Source: Oligoflexales bacterium (GTDB lineage Bacteria; Bdellovibrionota; Oligoflexia; Oligoflexales; Oligoflexaceae). From it: a DNA stretch of 8,350 nucleotides. Below, piece after piece: positions 1 to 6,019 of this stretch. A program made the translations under genes and the position numbers. The stretch's first letter is position 1. Each line of letters starts with the position of its first letter. Under the pieces are notes generated by a model. The model was not told where the DNA came from. It saw only the letters and a list, made by a program, of their open reading frames with translations, and did no database searches. The stretch is taken from assembly GCA_015232735.1 (NCBI GenBank), contig JADFZC010000097.1, forward strand, positions 1 to 8,350, written 5' to 3'.

Positions 1-842
1 CTAAATGTGTTAAGGATAGTAATGTAAGGTTTTTTCTGGGTGATATCGGTGATAAGGAAAGACTGTGGCGAGCATGTGATAAGGTTGATTATATTGTTCA
101 CGCTGCAGCTTTGAAAATAGTTCCTACAGCTGAGTATAATCCTTTTGAATACATCAAGACAAATGTAATTGGGGCAATGAATATTATTGACGTTGCAATT
201 GACAGAGGAGTTGAGAAAGTTATTGCATTATCAACTGATAAGGCTTGCAACCCAATAAACTTATATGGTGCAACAAAATTGTGCAGTGATAAACTTTTTA
301 TTGCAGGAAATTCATATACCAGTATTAATAAGACAGTGTTCGCTATTGTACGATATGGAAATGTCATGGGAAGTCGTGGAAGTGTAATACCTTTTTTCAG
401 GGAACAAGCAAGGGATGGGCTGATAACTATAACTGATGAGAAGATGACTCGTTTTTGGATTACTCTTGAGATGGCAGTGGATTTTGTTAACAAGGTGTTT
501 ACAGAAGCGGTTAGGGGGGAGATTTTTGTTCCGAAAATTCCGAGCATGAAAATAGTTGATTTGGCTGATGCAATTGCCCCTAATGTTGAAAGAAAAGTTA
601 CTGGAATAAGGCCTGGGGAAAAATTACATGAGGTTTTGATTACGGAAGATGATGCAAGGTTTACTTATGATTTCGGTGATCATTACAGGATATTTCCTGC
701 GATAAGCGGACATTATGAACTAAAATCAAATAAAAATGTTCATGTCAGAAAGGTTCCAGAAAATTTTGTCTATAGCAGTGATAACAATAGCAATTGGCTG
801 ACGGTTGAAGAAATGAAGAAAATGATTTCTTCAAGCATGTGA
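1..842 (+). CDS. pseB: UDP-N-acetylglucosamine 4,6-dehydratase (inverting), PseB/FlaA1 type, 5'-truncated by window edge
   Basis: Reads in frame from base 3 and lacks its start, so 279 residues are visible of a family that is usually about 330. The missing part is the N-terminal dinucleotide-binding glycine motif. Visible residues (numbered from the window edge): HAAALK at 33-38, the TDK triad of the PseB/FlaA1 branch at 78-80 (where other short-chain dehydrogenases have a Ser/Thr), the Y-x-x-x-K pair at Tyr88/Lys92, RYGNVMGSRGSV at 117-128, MTRFW at 148-152 and IRPGEKLHE at 202-210. Known for the family: removes water from UDP-GlcNAc with C5 inversion to give the 4-keto-6-deoxy-AltNAc nucleotide, the first step to pseudaminic acid, in the cytoplasm. 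A TTG at 111 could be taken as a start, but conserved sequence continues upstream of it. The next gene, pseF, begins 18 bases after the stop, which supports the PseB assignment over a UDP-FucNAc or QuiNAc pathway dehydratase, though the latter cannot be excluded. Confidence 0.9.
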   Translation, partial: KCVKDSNVRFFLGDIGDKERLWRACDKVDYIVHAAALKIVPTAEYNPFEYIKTNVIGAMNIIDVAIDRGVEKVIALSTDKACNPINLYGATKLCSDKLFIAGNSYTSINKTVFAIVRYGNVMGSRGSVIPFFREQARDGLITITDEKMTRFWITLEMAVDFVNKVFTEAVRGEIFVPKIPSMKIVDLADAIAPNVERKVTGIRPGEKLHEVLITEDDARFTYDFGDHYRIFPAISGHYELKSNKNVHVRKVPENFVYSSDNNSNWLTVEEMKKMISSSM

Positions 843-847
843 ATTTC

Positions 848-852
848 AGGAG
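848..852 (+). promoter_or_regulatory. ribosome binding site AGGAG of the pseF-like gene
   Basis: A consensus Shine-Dalgarno AGGAG lies between the stop of the dehydratase gene and the ATG at 861, with eight bases of spacing. It fixes the start of the cytidylyltransferase. Confidence 0.75.
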
Positions 853-860
853 TCAACTAA

Positions 861-1571
861 ATGTGCATAGCAATAATTCCTGCTCGTGGAGGAAGTAAAA
901 GGATTCCAGGTAAAAATATCAGATTTTTTCTTGGCAAACCAATTCTGTATTACCCTATAAATGCTGCGCTGGAGTCTGGGTGTTTCAAAGAGGTCATGGT
1001 TTCAACTGATGATGAAATAATTGCGGAAGTAGCCATTAGTTTTGGCGCAAGCGTTCCTTTTCTGAGATCCAAGGAAAACTCGAATGATTTTGCTTCAACA
1101 TCTAATGTTCTACTTGAGGTTCTGCATGAATATGAATATAGAAACATAACATATGAGAATCTCTGTTGTTTCTATCCCACTTCTGTTTTTGTTGATTCTA
1201 ATATGATAAGAGAAAGCAAGGTTGTATTCGATAAATCTGGCACAGATGGTCTTATTTCGGTTGTTAAGTACGGTCATCCAATACAGCGATCTCTTAGAGT
1301 AGATTGTGACAGACTTGTTGTTAATCATCCAGAATCCTTCTACGGAAGAACACAAGACTGCAGGCCGATGTATCACGATGCTGCGCAATTATACTGGCTT
1401 AAGGTGTCAAACTTTCTTAAGGAAAAAAAAATGTTTTGTGAGAATTGTGTGCCGTATTTTCTTTCTGAAAATATTGCACAGGATATAGATAATGAAGATG
1501 ATTGGGTTATAGCAGAATTGAAATATCGTCATTTTTATTTGAAGGGATTGTTGAAGGAACGTGAAATATGA
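861..1571 (+). CDS. pseF: pseudaminic acid cytidylyltransferase (CMP-Pse synthetase), PseF type
   Basis: A 236-residue protein of normal length for the CMP-nonulosonate synthetase family. It activates the finished nonulosonic acid with CTP to give the CMP-sugar used by glycosyltransferases, in the cytoplasm. The nucleotide-binding motif ARGGSKRIPGKN is at residues 8-19, STDD at 48-51, and the pairs RTQD...MYHD at 163-173 and QDIDNEDDW at 207-215 are what I recognise from PseF rather than from NeuA or LegF. The start ATG has an AGGAG at 848-852, eight bases upstream, so it is well supported. It follows the PseB gene by 18 bases and its TGA overlaps the ATG of the next gene (ATGA, 1568-1571), so it is inside an operon. 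A run of nine A falls at codons 188-191. The exact nonulosonate (Pse versus a relative) is inferred from motifs and from the adjacent PseB. Confidence 0.88.
   Translation: MCIAIIPARGGSKRIPGKNIRFFLGKPILYYPINAALESGCFKEVMVSTDDEIIAEVAISFGASVPFLRSKENSNDFASTSNVLLEVLHEYEYRNITYENLCCFYPTSVFVDSNMIRESKVVFDKSGTDGLISVVKYGHPIQRSLRVDCDRLVVNHPESFYGRTQDCRPMYHDAAQLYWLKVSNFLKEKKMFCENCVPYFLSENIAQDIDNEDDWVIAELKYRHFYLKGLLKEREI
1423..1431 (+). repeat. homopolymer A9 tract inside the pseF-like gene
   Basis: Nine consecutive A residues span the codons for Glu188, Lys189, Lys190 and the first base of Met191. Long A runs are expected by chance in DNA this AT-rich, but they are also sites of replication or transcriptional slippage; a one-base change here would scramble the last fifth of the enzyme, including the QDID motif. 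Confidence 0.6.
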
Positions 1572-3094
1572 ATTTGGAAGTGAAAGCCATCAGTGAAAGC
1601 GTTTGTTGTGACTTCTTATTGATTACTCCTTTAAGGATTCTTCCGACTCCGCTGGTTCCAACATTAGGACCTTTATGTTTATACTCTTATGCGAAGAAAA
1701 ATGGTTTTACAGGAGAACTGATTAATTTTAATGAAATTATTAATGAAAATAATATTGGAAATCACAGTGAGGTTGTTGAAAAAACATTAAGCGTGTGGTT
1801 TGAAAAACATTCAGAAGTTTTATGTGTTGGTATAAGCGTTTTGTTTTCAGGTGTTTTTTCAAGAGTACTTGAGATAGCGACAATTTCCAAAAAAATTAGA
1901 AGTGATGTAAAAATTATAGTCGGGGGTATACATCCGACACTTCATGCATGGGATATTCTGGAACAGTGTCCTCAGATAGATTATGTAGTTATGGGGGAGG
2001 GTGAGATACAGTTTGTTGGTATTTTGAAGTATTTATCCGGAAAAGATGGTGTTGTTGAGTCAATGATAAATGGAATTGGATATAGAAAAGGAAAACAATT
2101 TTTTATTAACAAGAAAACAGAGTATACAAACCGTGATAATATTCACGATCTGGGATGTATAGATTATAGCTTGATTGACTTTAAACGATATCATACGTCA
2201 GATATGGAGTTATGGTATAATCCGAAGAAACATAAGATTATCAGTGCAGCACCAATTGTCACTTCAAGATCATGCCCATTTCGCTGCAACTTCTGCAGTA
2301 TTCATGCAGTTCATGGTCCGAATAATACTTTTAGATATCGTTCATCTGATGATGTTGTGGAGGAGTTAAAGTATCTTTATTATGAAAAGGAAATAAGATA
2401 TTTTTATATAGTTGATGATTGTGCCACAGGAAATAAAAACAATACAATGGAACTATATTCGAAAATTGTGAAAAGTGGTATGAATATTTCCATTGAGTTC
2501 CAGAATGGAGTGAATATCAGTTCACTTGATGATGAAATCATTGATGTTCTTTCTGCTGCAGGGATGGTAAGAGGAGGTTTGGCAATTGAAAGTGGATCTG
2601 AACTGATTCGGAATCAGATTATTGGGAAAAAACTTTCTTATAAAAAAATATTATCAGTTTACAGGCATTTTCGCAATAATCATAAGCATATATGGTTGCT
2701 CGGTTTTTTTATTATTGGACTTCCCGAGGAAACATATGAAACTCTTGATGAGACAATTAAACTTGTAGAAGAGCTTGATGAAATATATCCTATTTTCAAT
2801 GTGGCAGTACCTACGCCGGGCACTAGACTATGGGAACAATGCGTAAGAGATGATTTATTGCTTTTTGATAATTCTAATGTCTGGAAAAAAAGTTTTATTT
2901 TTGGTGTAGGTAATAGGACACAAAAGGAAGAACTTAATTATTGGACTATGCATGGATTGGATTCTATACTTGATATATTTGTAATTAAACCATACAAACT
3001 TGATTTTGTTACACTGAGTCGCTATTATGAAAGACTTCAAAAGTTGAGAAATGAAAGGCTGCAAAAAATCAAGTCCATGTTGTGTGAAATATAA
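1568..3094 (+). CDS. B12-binding domain radical SAM protein, substrate unknown
   Basis: A 508-residue protein with the two-domain plan of cobalamin-binding (class B-like) radical SAM enzymes. Residues about 20-160 form the Rossmann-like B12 domain (CVGISVLFS at 86-94, VGGIHPTLH at 118-126, MGEGE at 142-146); I see no DxHxxG cobalamin-ligand motif, as in most of this family. The radical SAM barrel follows at about 225-425 with the 4Fe-4S motif CPFRCNFC (Cys236, Cys240, Cys243), AIESGSE at 339-345, GLPEET at 384-389 and PTPGT at 415-419. A roughly 80-residue tail of unknown role, rich in Lys, Arg and Tyr, ends the protein. The ATG overlaps the pseF stop as ATGA and has AAGGA at 1554-1558, so translation is probably coupled. 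Family members methylate unactivated carbons or rearrange substrates. The position between a CMP-sugar synthetase and membrane glycan genes suggests modification of a sugar or its lipid carrier, but the substrate cannot be read from the sequence. Confidence 0.88.
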   Translation: MNLEVKAISESVCCDFLLITPLRILPTPLVPTLGPLCLYSYAKKNGFTGELINFNEIINENNIGNHSEVVEKTLSVWFEKHSEVLCVGISVLFSGVFSRVLEIATISKKIRSDVKIIVGGIHPTLHAWDILEQCPQIDYVVMGEGEIQFVGILKYLSGKDGVVESMINGIGYRKGKQFFINKKTEYTNRDNIHDLGCIDYSLIDFKRYHTSDMELWYNPKKHKIISAAPIVTSRSCPFRCNFCSIHAVHGPNNTFRYRSSDDVVEELKYLYYEKEIRYFYIVDDCATGNKNNTMELYSKIVKSGMNISIEFQNGVNISSLDDEIIDVLSAAGMVRGGLAIESGSELIRNQIIGKKLSYKKILSVYRHFRNNHKHIWLLGFFIIGLPEETYETLDETIKLVEELDEIYPIFNVAVPTPGTRLWEQCVRDDLLLFDNSNVWKKSFIFGVGNRTQKEELNYWTMHGLDSILDIFVIKPYKLDFVTLSRYYERLQKLRNERLQKIKSMLCEI

Positions 3095-3104
3095 AATATA
3101 AAAT

Positions 3105-3108
3105 GGAG
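3105..3108 (+). promoter_or_regulatory. ribosome binding site GGAG that favours the GTG start at 3115
   Basis: GGAG sits six bases before an in-frame GTG at 3115 and overlaps an upstream in-frame ATG at 3103. The bases before the ATG are only A and T with no Shine-Dalgarno match, so the GTG is the better start and the ATG is probably part of the ribosome site. Confidence 0.5.
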
Positions 3109-3114
3109 CTGCAC

Positions 3115-5169
3115 GTGAATAATTCAGCGGAAAACTTTACATCCTCAAAAAATAGTTATAGTGATCGTTTGAAATCATTACTTTTCAATCCTCGGTTAAA
3201 GAGCTTGATCCCATCAAAAAACGAATTAATTTGGTGTATTTGTACAGCCATGTTAATTCTTTTTTTTCAAGCACTTTTGAATTCCATTGATTATGCTACA
3301 CTTCATGATTATGGATTCAGATATATTGAATTTTCAAAGAAATTTTTGACTTTGGATGTTTATCAGAGAGAAATGATAGTTAACAGCACTTTTTTAAGGT
3401 TAGGATTTGAATATTTATCAATACCAATTTATTCATCGTTAGTATTGTTACTTGTTGCTTCTTGCATTCTCCGTCTGATGCAACTTTTTGTTCTATGGTT
3501 TTTATTTAAGAAATTTACTGAGAATAATCTTATTACATCGGTGATGGTTATTGTTTTTGTTTTCTCAAATTCCATTATGGGGGGGGATATTCTTGTTATT
3601 CAGTATTTTCCGACATGGGGTATTAACATGTTTTCGGGATTTCTTGTTATTTTGGGCATTTTCCTGGCATTTCATGAATTTTTCTTATTGTCAGGTCTTG
3701 TGTTGGCGGTTTCATGTCATTTTCATCTTTTAATAAGTTTTTCAATTTTTATTTATCTATTTATGGGTTTAATCATTACTCGCTTTATTCAAAAAAAAGG
3801 TTTTATTGATCTTATTCGAATAGGGTTACCGGTTGCAATAGCGATATTGCCGTTTTTATTTAATAGAGTTAATATCTCGGAGCAATCTGATCTTTCGCTT
3901 AAGGACTGGTATGATTATATCTGGCGAACTGAACCTGAAGATGCATTTATGTCCGTTTTTATGAGTAACTTGGCCCTACGCTGGTTGGCGGTTGTTTTTG
4001 GAATACTGGCTATTGGAAATGAAGAAACACAGCAGGAAAAATATTTAAAATTTGGCTTAATTGGCGCAGCAATAATGACAATTCTTGTTTATACTATCGA
4101 GTGTTTTTTTAATCATGGAATATTTTTTGGAAAAATATCAGAATATCTGATTTCAATTAATTTTCATAAGGGAAAAGTTCTTATTGCGATATTAATCGTT
4201 CCATTTCTCATTCTGAGAATAGAAAAAATTTTAAATGGATATTCCGGAATACTACTGTTTGTTTTCGGAGTGACAAGCTTATTTACCCCGAGATTTTCTG
4301 TTGCTGCTATTTTTTCTTTTTTATGTGCAACGATATGCTTTTTCAGAGCTTACGGAATTCGAGTGGGATTTAGGTGGTTCCCTTCGTTTATAATGGGATT
4401 CATTATGCTTTACATGCAGTATCAGTCAGAAAGGCTTGCATTGGATATCTGGTATGCTGGAATAATAATTGTTTTTACTGCATTATTTATAGGCGCTTAT
4501 TATTTTAAGATTCTGTCAATTAAAGTGATAATAATATTGGGAGTATTGATGAATCCTGTTTTTGAATCTATTATACAGAATTATAGAAAGCCAGTCAGCA
4601 TTTTTAGGGATACTACGGTGAAAGAACTTGCAAAAATAAATATTGAATATGAATCATTATTTCGTCTAATGATTAAACGAAGCGGATCGATTACTTCTTT
4701 TAGTTTCGCTGACGAATCAGAGTTGAACGCTTTTTTTAGTATTCTAAAAAAAATATCTGTTCGTGATTGGCCTATGGAAAGAATGCTTATAGCACCAATC
4801 TATTTTGTATATCTTGGACCGGTTGTTTCACTTCCTCAATATTTAACTTTTCTTGACGAGGTGGGGGTATATAGTCTTGCATATGCAAGAAATTATGATT
4901 TCAGGCTCAAAGTATTGTTTGATGGAAAAGGAATTGCATGGTTCGGTCAGCAGGTTGATAAAGACTGCTATAATAAAGATGGATGTAAAGGAGTTCAGGA
5001 TTTAATAATAAAAATGATAGAAGATTTTTCACTTAAAGATTATGAGAAGATTCGTAAAAAGACGGGAATAAGGTATGTTCTATCTCGAATTGATATTTCA
5101 GGCATAGAGCCTGTTATTGTAGAGTTACCTTACAGATTTTATGATCTTCAATATAAAAGAAAACCATGA
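3115..5169 (+). CDS. polytopic membrane protein with C-terminal soluble domain, probable GT-C type glycosyltransferase
   Basis: About 684 residues. Numbering from an upstream ATG at 3103, a Ser/Lys/Arg-rich cytoplasmic head (1-40) is followed by roughly 12-13 hydrophobic segments (for example 42-62, 108-135, 173-225, 237-253, 316-336, 356-372, 397-415, 424-466, 470-486), then a hydrophilic domain from about 497 to the end. An acidic residue in the first outer loop (Asp63 or Asp69) and a His pair in SCHFH (204-208) are what one expects in GT-C enzymes that use polyprenyl-phosphate sugars; the fold assignment is inference, with no diagnostic motif. The C-terminal domain recalls soluble tails of large bacterial membrane proteins such as DUF6798, and its only two Cys, 622 and 628, could form a disulfide if it lies outside the cytoplasm. 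I prefer GTG 3115 as start because GGAG at 3105-3108 precedes it by six bases, while ATG 3103 has no ribosome site. An O-antigen polymerase or flippase-like role is the alternative. Confidence 0.7.
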   Translation: MNNSAENFTSSKNSYSDRLKSLLFNPRLKSLIPSKNELIWCICTAMLILFFQALLNSIDYATLHDYGFRYIEFSKKFLTLDVYQREMIVNSTFLRLGFEYLSIPIYSSLVLLLVASCILRLMQLFVLWFLFKKFTENNLITSVMVIVFVFSNSIMGGDILVIQYFPTWGINMFSGFLVILGIFLAFHEFFLLSGLVLAVSCHFHLLISFSIFIYLFMGLIITRFIQKKGFIDLIRIGLPVAIAILPFLFNRVNISEQSDLSLKDWYDYIWRTEPEDAFMSVFMSNLALRWLAVVFGILAIGNEETQQEKYLKFGLIGAAIMTILVYTIECFFNHGIFFGKISEYLISINFHKGKVLIAILIVPFLILRIEKILNGYSGILLFVFGVTSLFTPRFSVAAIFSFLCATICFFRAYGIRVGFRWFPSFIMGFIMLYMQYQSERLALDIWYAGIIIVFTALFIGAYYFKILSIKVIIILGVLMNPVFESIIQNYRKPVSIFRDTTVKELAKINIEYESLFRLMIKRSGSITSFSFADESELNAFFSILKKISVRDWPMERMLIAPIYFVYLGPVVSLPQYLTFLDEVGVYSLAYARNYDFRLKVLFDGKGIAWFGQQVDKDCYNKDGCKGVQDLIIKMIEDFSLKDYEKIRKKTGIRYVLSRIDISGIEPVIVELPYRFYDLQYKRKP
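3579..3586 (+). repeat. homopolymer G8 tract in the membrane glycosyltransferase gene
   Basis: Eight consecutive G residues cover the end of Met159, Gly160, Gly161 and the first base of Asp162 (numbered from the ATG at 3103). In sequence this AT-rich, an eight-G run stands out; other G runs in the window reach five or six. Loss of one G would lead to a stop at 3731-3733 and gain of one G to a stop at 3624-3626, both before most of the membrane segments. The present length keeps the frame open. Confidence 0.7.
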
Positions 5170-5197
5170 AGGTTCTTCTGAAAAAGTTTGGTTGAAT

Positions 5198-5201
5198 GAG
5201 G
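5198..5201 (+). promoter_or_regulatory. ribosome binding site GAGG that favours the ATG start at 5208
   Basis: GAGG ends six bases before the ATG at 5208. It overlaps an upstream in-frame ATG at 5196, which itself has no purine-rich site at a proper distance, so the later ATG is the likelier start of the GT2 gene. Confidence 0.5.
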
Positions 5202-5207
5202 TTAAAA

Positions 5208-5927
5208 ATGAAAAATGAAAAAATATCTGTAATTTTACCAACATATAATGAAGTATCAAACATTAATGATTTGATAATTATAATAAGAAAAAAATTATGT
5301 GAAAAAAATAGTGAAATTATTATTGTAGATGATGGCAGTACTGATGGAACTGTTGAATCTGTAAGAAAAATAGTTCAACAATATGAAAATATAAAATTGA
5401 TAGAACGAAATGGTAAAAGGCCGTCATTGGCTGGTTCAATATTGGATGGCATAAATGTTGCAACAGGAGAAGTATTATTAATAATGGATTCTGATTTTAA
5501 TCATTCACCTGAATATTGTTCAATTATGTGCAACCAGTTGAATGAAAATAATATAGTTATTGGGAGTCGTTTTGTTTCAAATATTTCATTTAAAGATTTG
5601 TTTGATTATCGTTATATAGGAAGCTGGTTGGTTCAGGTAATATTAAAATTTATTACTGGATTACAGGCTAAGGATTGTTTGTGTGGGTTCTTTTGTATAT
5701 ATAAAAGGCTTATTGATGAGTTGGATTGTAAATACATTTTTAAAGGTTATGGCGATTATTTTATATATTTATTGATTGCATTGCAGAGGAAACGCGTTGA
5801 TATTGTTGAAATTCCTGTGTCATATGGGAAGCGCAGAGGTGGAAAATCTAAAACCAAATTGTTAAAATATTTTTTTGTCGTTATAAAGGAAGGTTGGAGA
5901 GCAAAAAGAAACCTTCCAAGAAATTGA
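5208..5927 (+). CDS. family 2 glycosyltransferase, DPM1-like polyprenyl-phosphate sugar synthase
   Basis: A 239-residue single-domain GT-A fold enzyme. Motifs in order: PTYNE at 11-15, DDGSTDGT at 41-48, the metal-binding MDSDFNHSPE at 93-102 (the place of DADLQHPPE in dolichol-phosphate mannose synthases), GSRF at 119-122, KDCLCGF at 155-161 in place of the usual D-x-x-S/C-G-F, and RRGGKSK at 209-215, which matches the R-x-x-G-x-SK end of the DPM1 group. No membrane segment follows, so it is like soluble or peripheral DPM1 enzymes. Family role: moves a hexose (often mannose, glucose or GlcNAc) from a nucleotide sugar to polyprenyl phosphate at the inner face of the membrane. The gene starts 38 bases after the membrane GT-C-like gene, and such donors are the usual substrate of GT-C enzymes, so the two probably work as a pair. 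The sugar is not predictable. It is the last gene of the plus-strand run, and its codons look more AT-rich than those of the first genes. Confidence 0.87.
   Translation: MKNEKISVILPTYNEVSNINDLIIIIRKKLCEKNSEIIIVDDGSTDGTVESVRKIVQQYENIKLIERNGKRPSLAGSILDGINVATGEVLLIMDSDFNHSPEYCSIMCNQLNENNIVIGSRFVSNISFKDLFDYRYIGSWLVQVILKFITGLQAKDCLCGFFCIYKRLIDELDCKYIFKGYGDYFIYLLIALQRKRVDIVEIPVSYGKRRGGKSKTKLLKYFFVVIKEGWRAKRNLPRN
5888..5917 (+). repeat. 8-bp perfect inverted repeat at the 3' end of the GT2 gene
   Basis: GGAAGGTT at 5888-5895 is matched by AACCTTCC at 5910-5917, with a 14-base loop. It lies inside the last codons of the GT2 gene and ends 8 bases before its stop codon. There is no T-run after it, so it is not a classical terminator, but the stem could protect the 3' end of the operon transcript or slow the polymerase. 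Confidence 0.4.
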
Positions 5928-5941
5928 TGCGACAAGAAGAT

Positions 5942-5976
5942 AAAAAAAATGCTATTTAAAAAGGATTCTTTAAATA
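5942..5976 (-). terminator. AT-rich hairpin plus T-tract between convergent operons, weak intrinsic terminator for the minus-strand unit
   Basis: TATTTAAA at 5953-5960 and TTTAAATA at 5969-5976 form a perfect 8-bp stem with an 8-base loop. On the minus strand the stem is followed, three bases on, by eight T (the A-run at 5942-5949 of the plus strand), which is the layout of an intrinsic terminator. The stem has no G or C pair, so it would be weak. On the plus strand the T-rich tail is poorer, with an eight-T run only further on at 6001-6008. Confidence 0.35.
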
Positions 5977-6019
5977 TTGGTAAATTTTTATATATGTATA
6001 TTTTTTTTGGTTATTACCA

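Noticed and set aside
111..113. TTG as the start codon of the dehydratase gene
   Set aside because: The same frame is open to the window edge and encodes the conserved HAAALK motif across this point, so the start lies outside the window.
98..547. A 149-residue open frame on the minus strand opposite the dehydratase gene
   Set aside because: The plus strand carries all PseB motifs in this stretch; the antisense frame has no recognisable domain and is a by-product of plus-strand codon use.
861..1571. Calling the cytidylyltransferase neuA (sialic acid) or legF
   Set aside because: RTQD...YHD, QDID...EDW and the adjoining PseB-type dehydratase fit PseF better; no sialic or legionaminic acid genes are visible.
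3551..3733. A 60-residue plus-strand frame inside the membrane protein gene
   Set aside because: It is an out-of-frame reading of membrane-segment codons, with no ribosome site or domain. It matters only as the frame reached if one G is lost from the tract at 3579-3586.
3791..3798. A8 and T8 runs in the membrane protein gene (for example 3791-3798 and about 3260-3267) as slippage switches
   Set aside because: Runs of A or T of this length are expected by chance in such AT-rich DNA, unlike the G8 run, so I do not list them as separate signals.
5979..6018. GGTAA/TTACC inverted arms across the convergent gap as a terminator or protein site
   Set aside because: Only five to six base pairs with a loop of about 30 bases, too weak to support.
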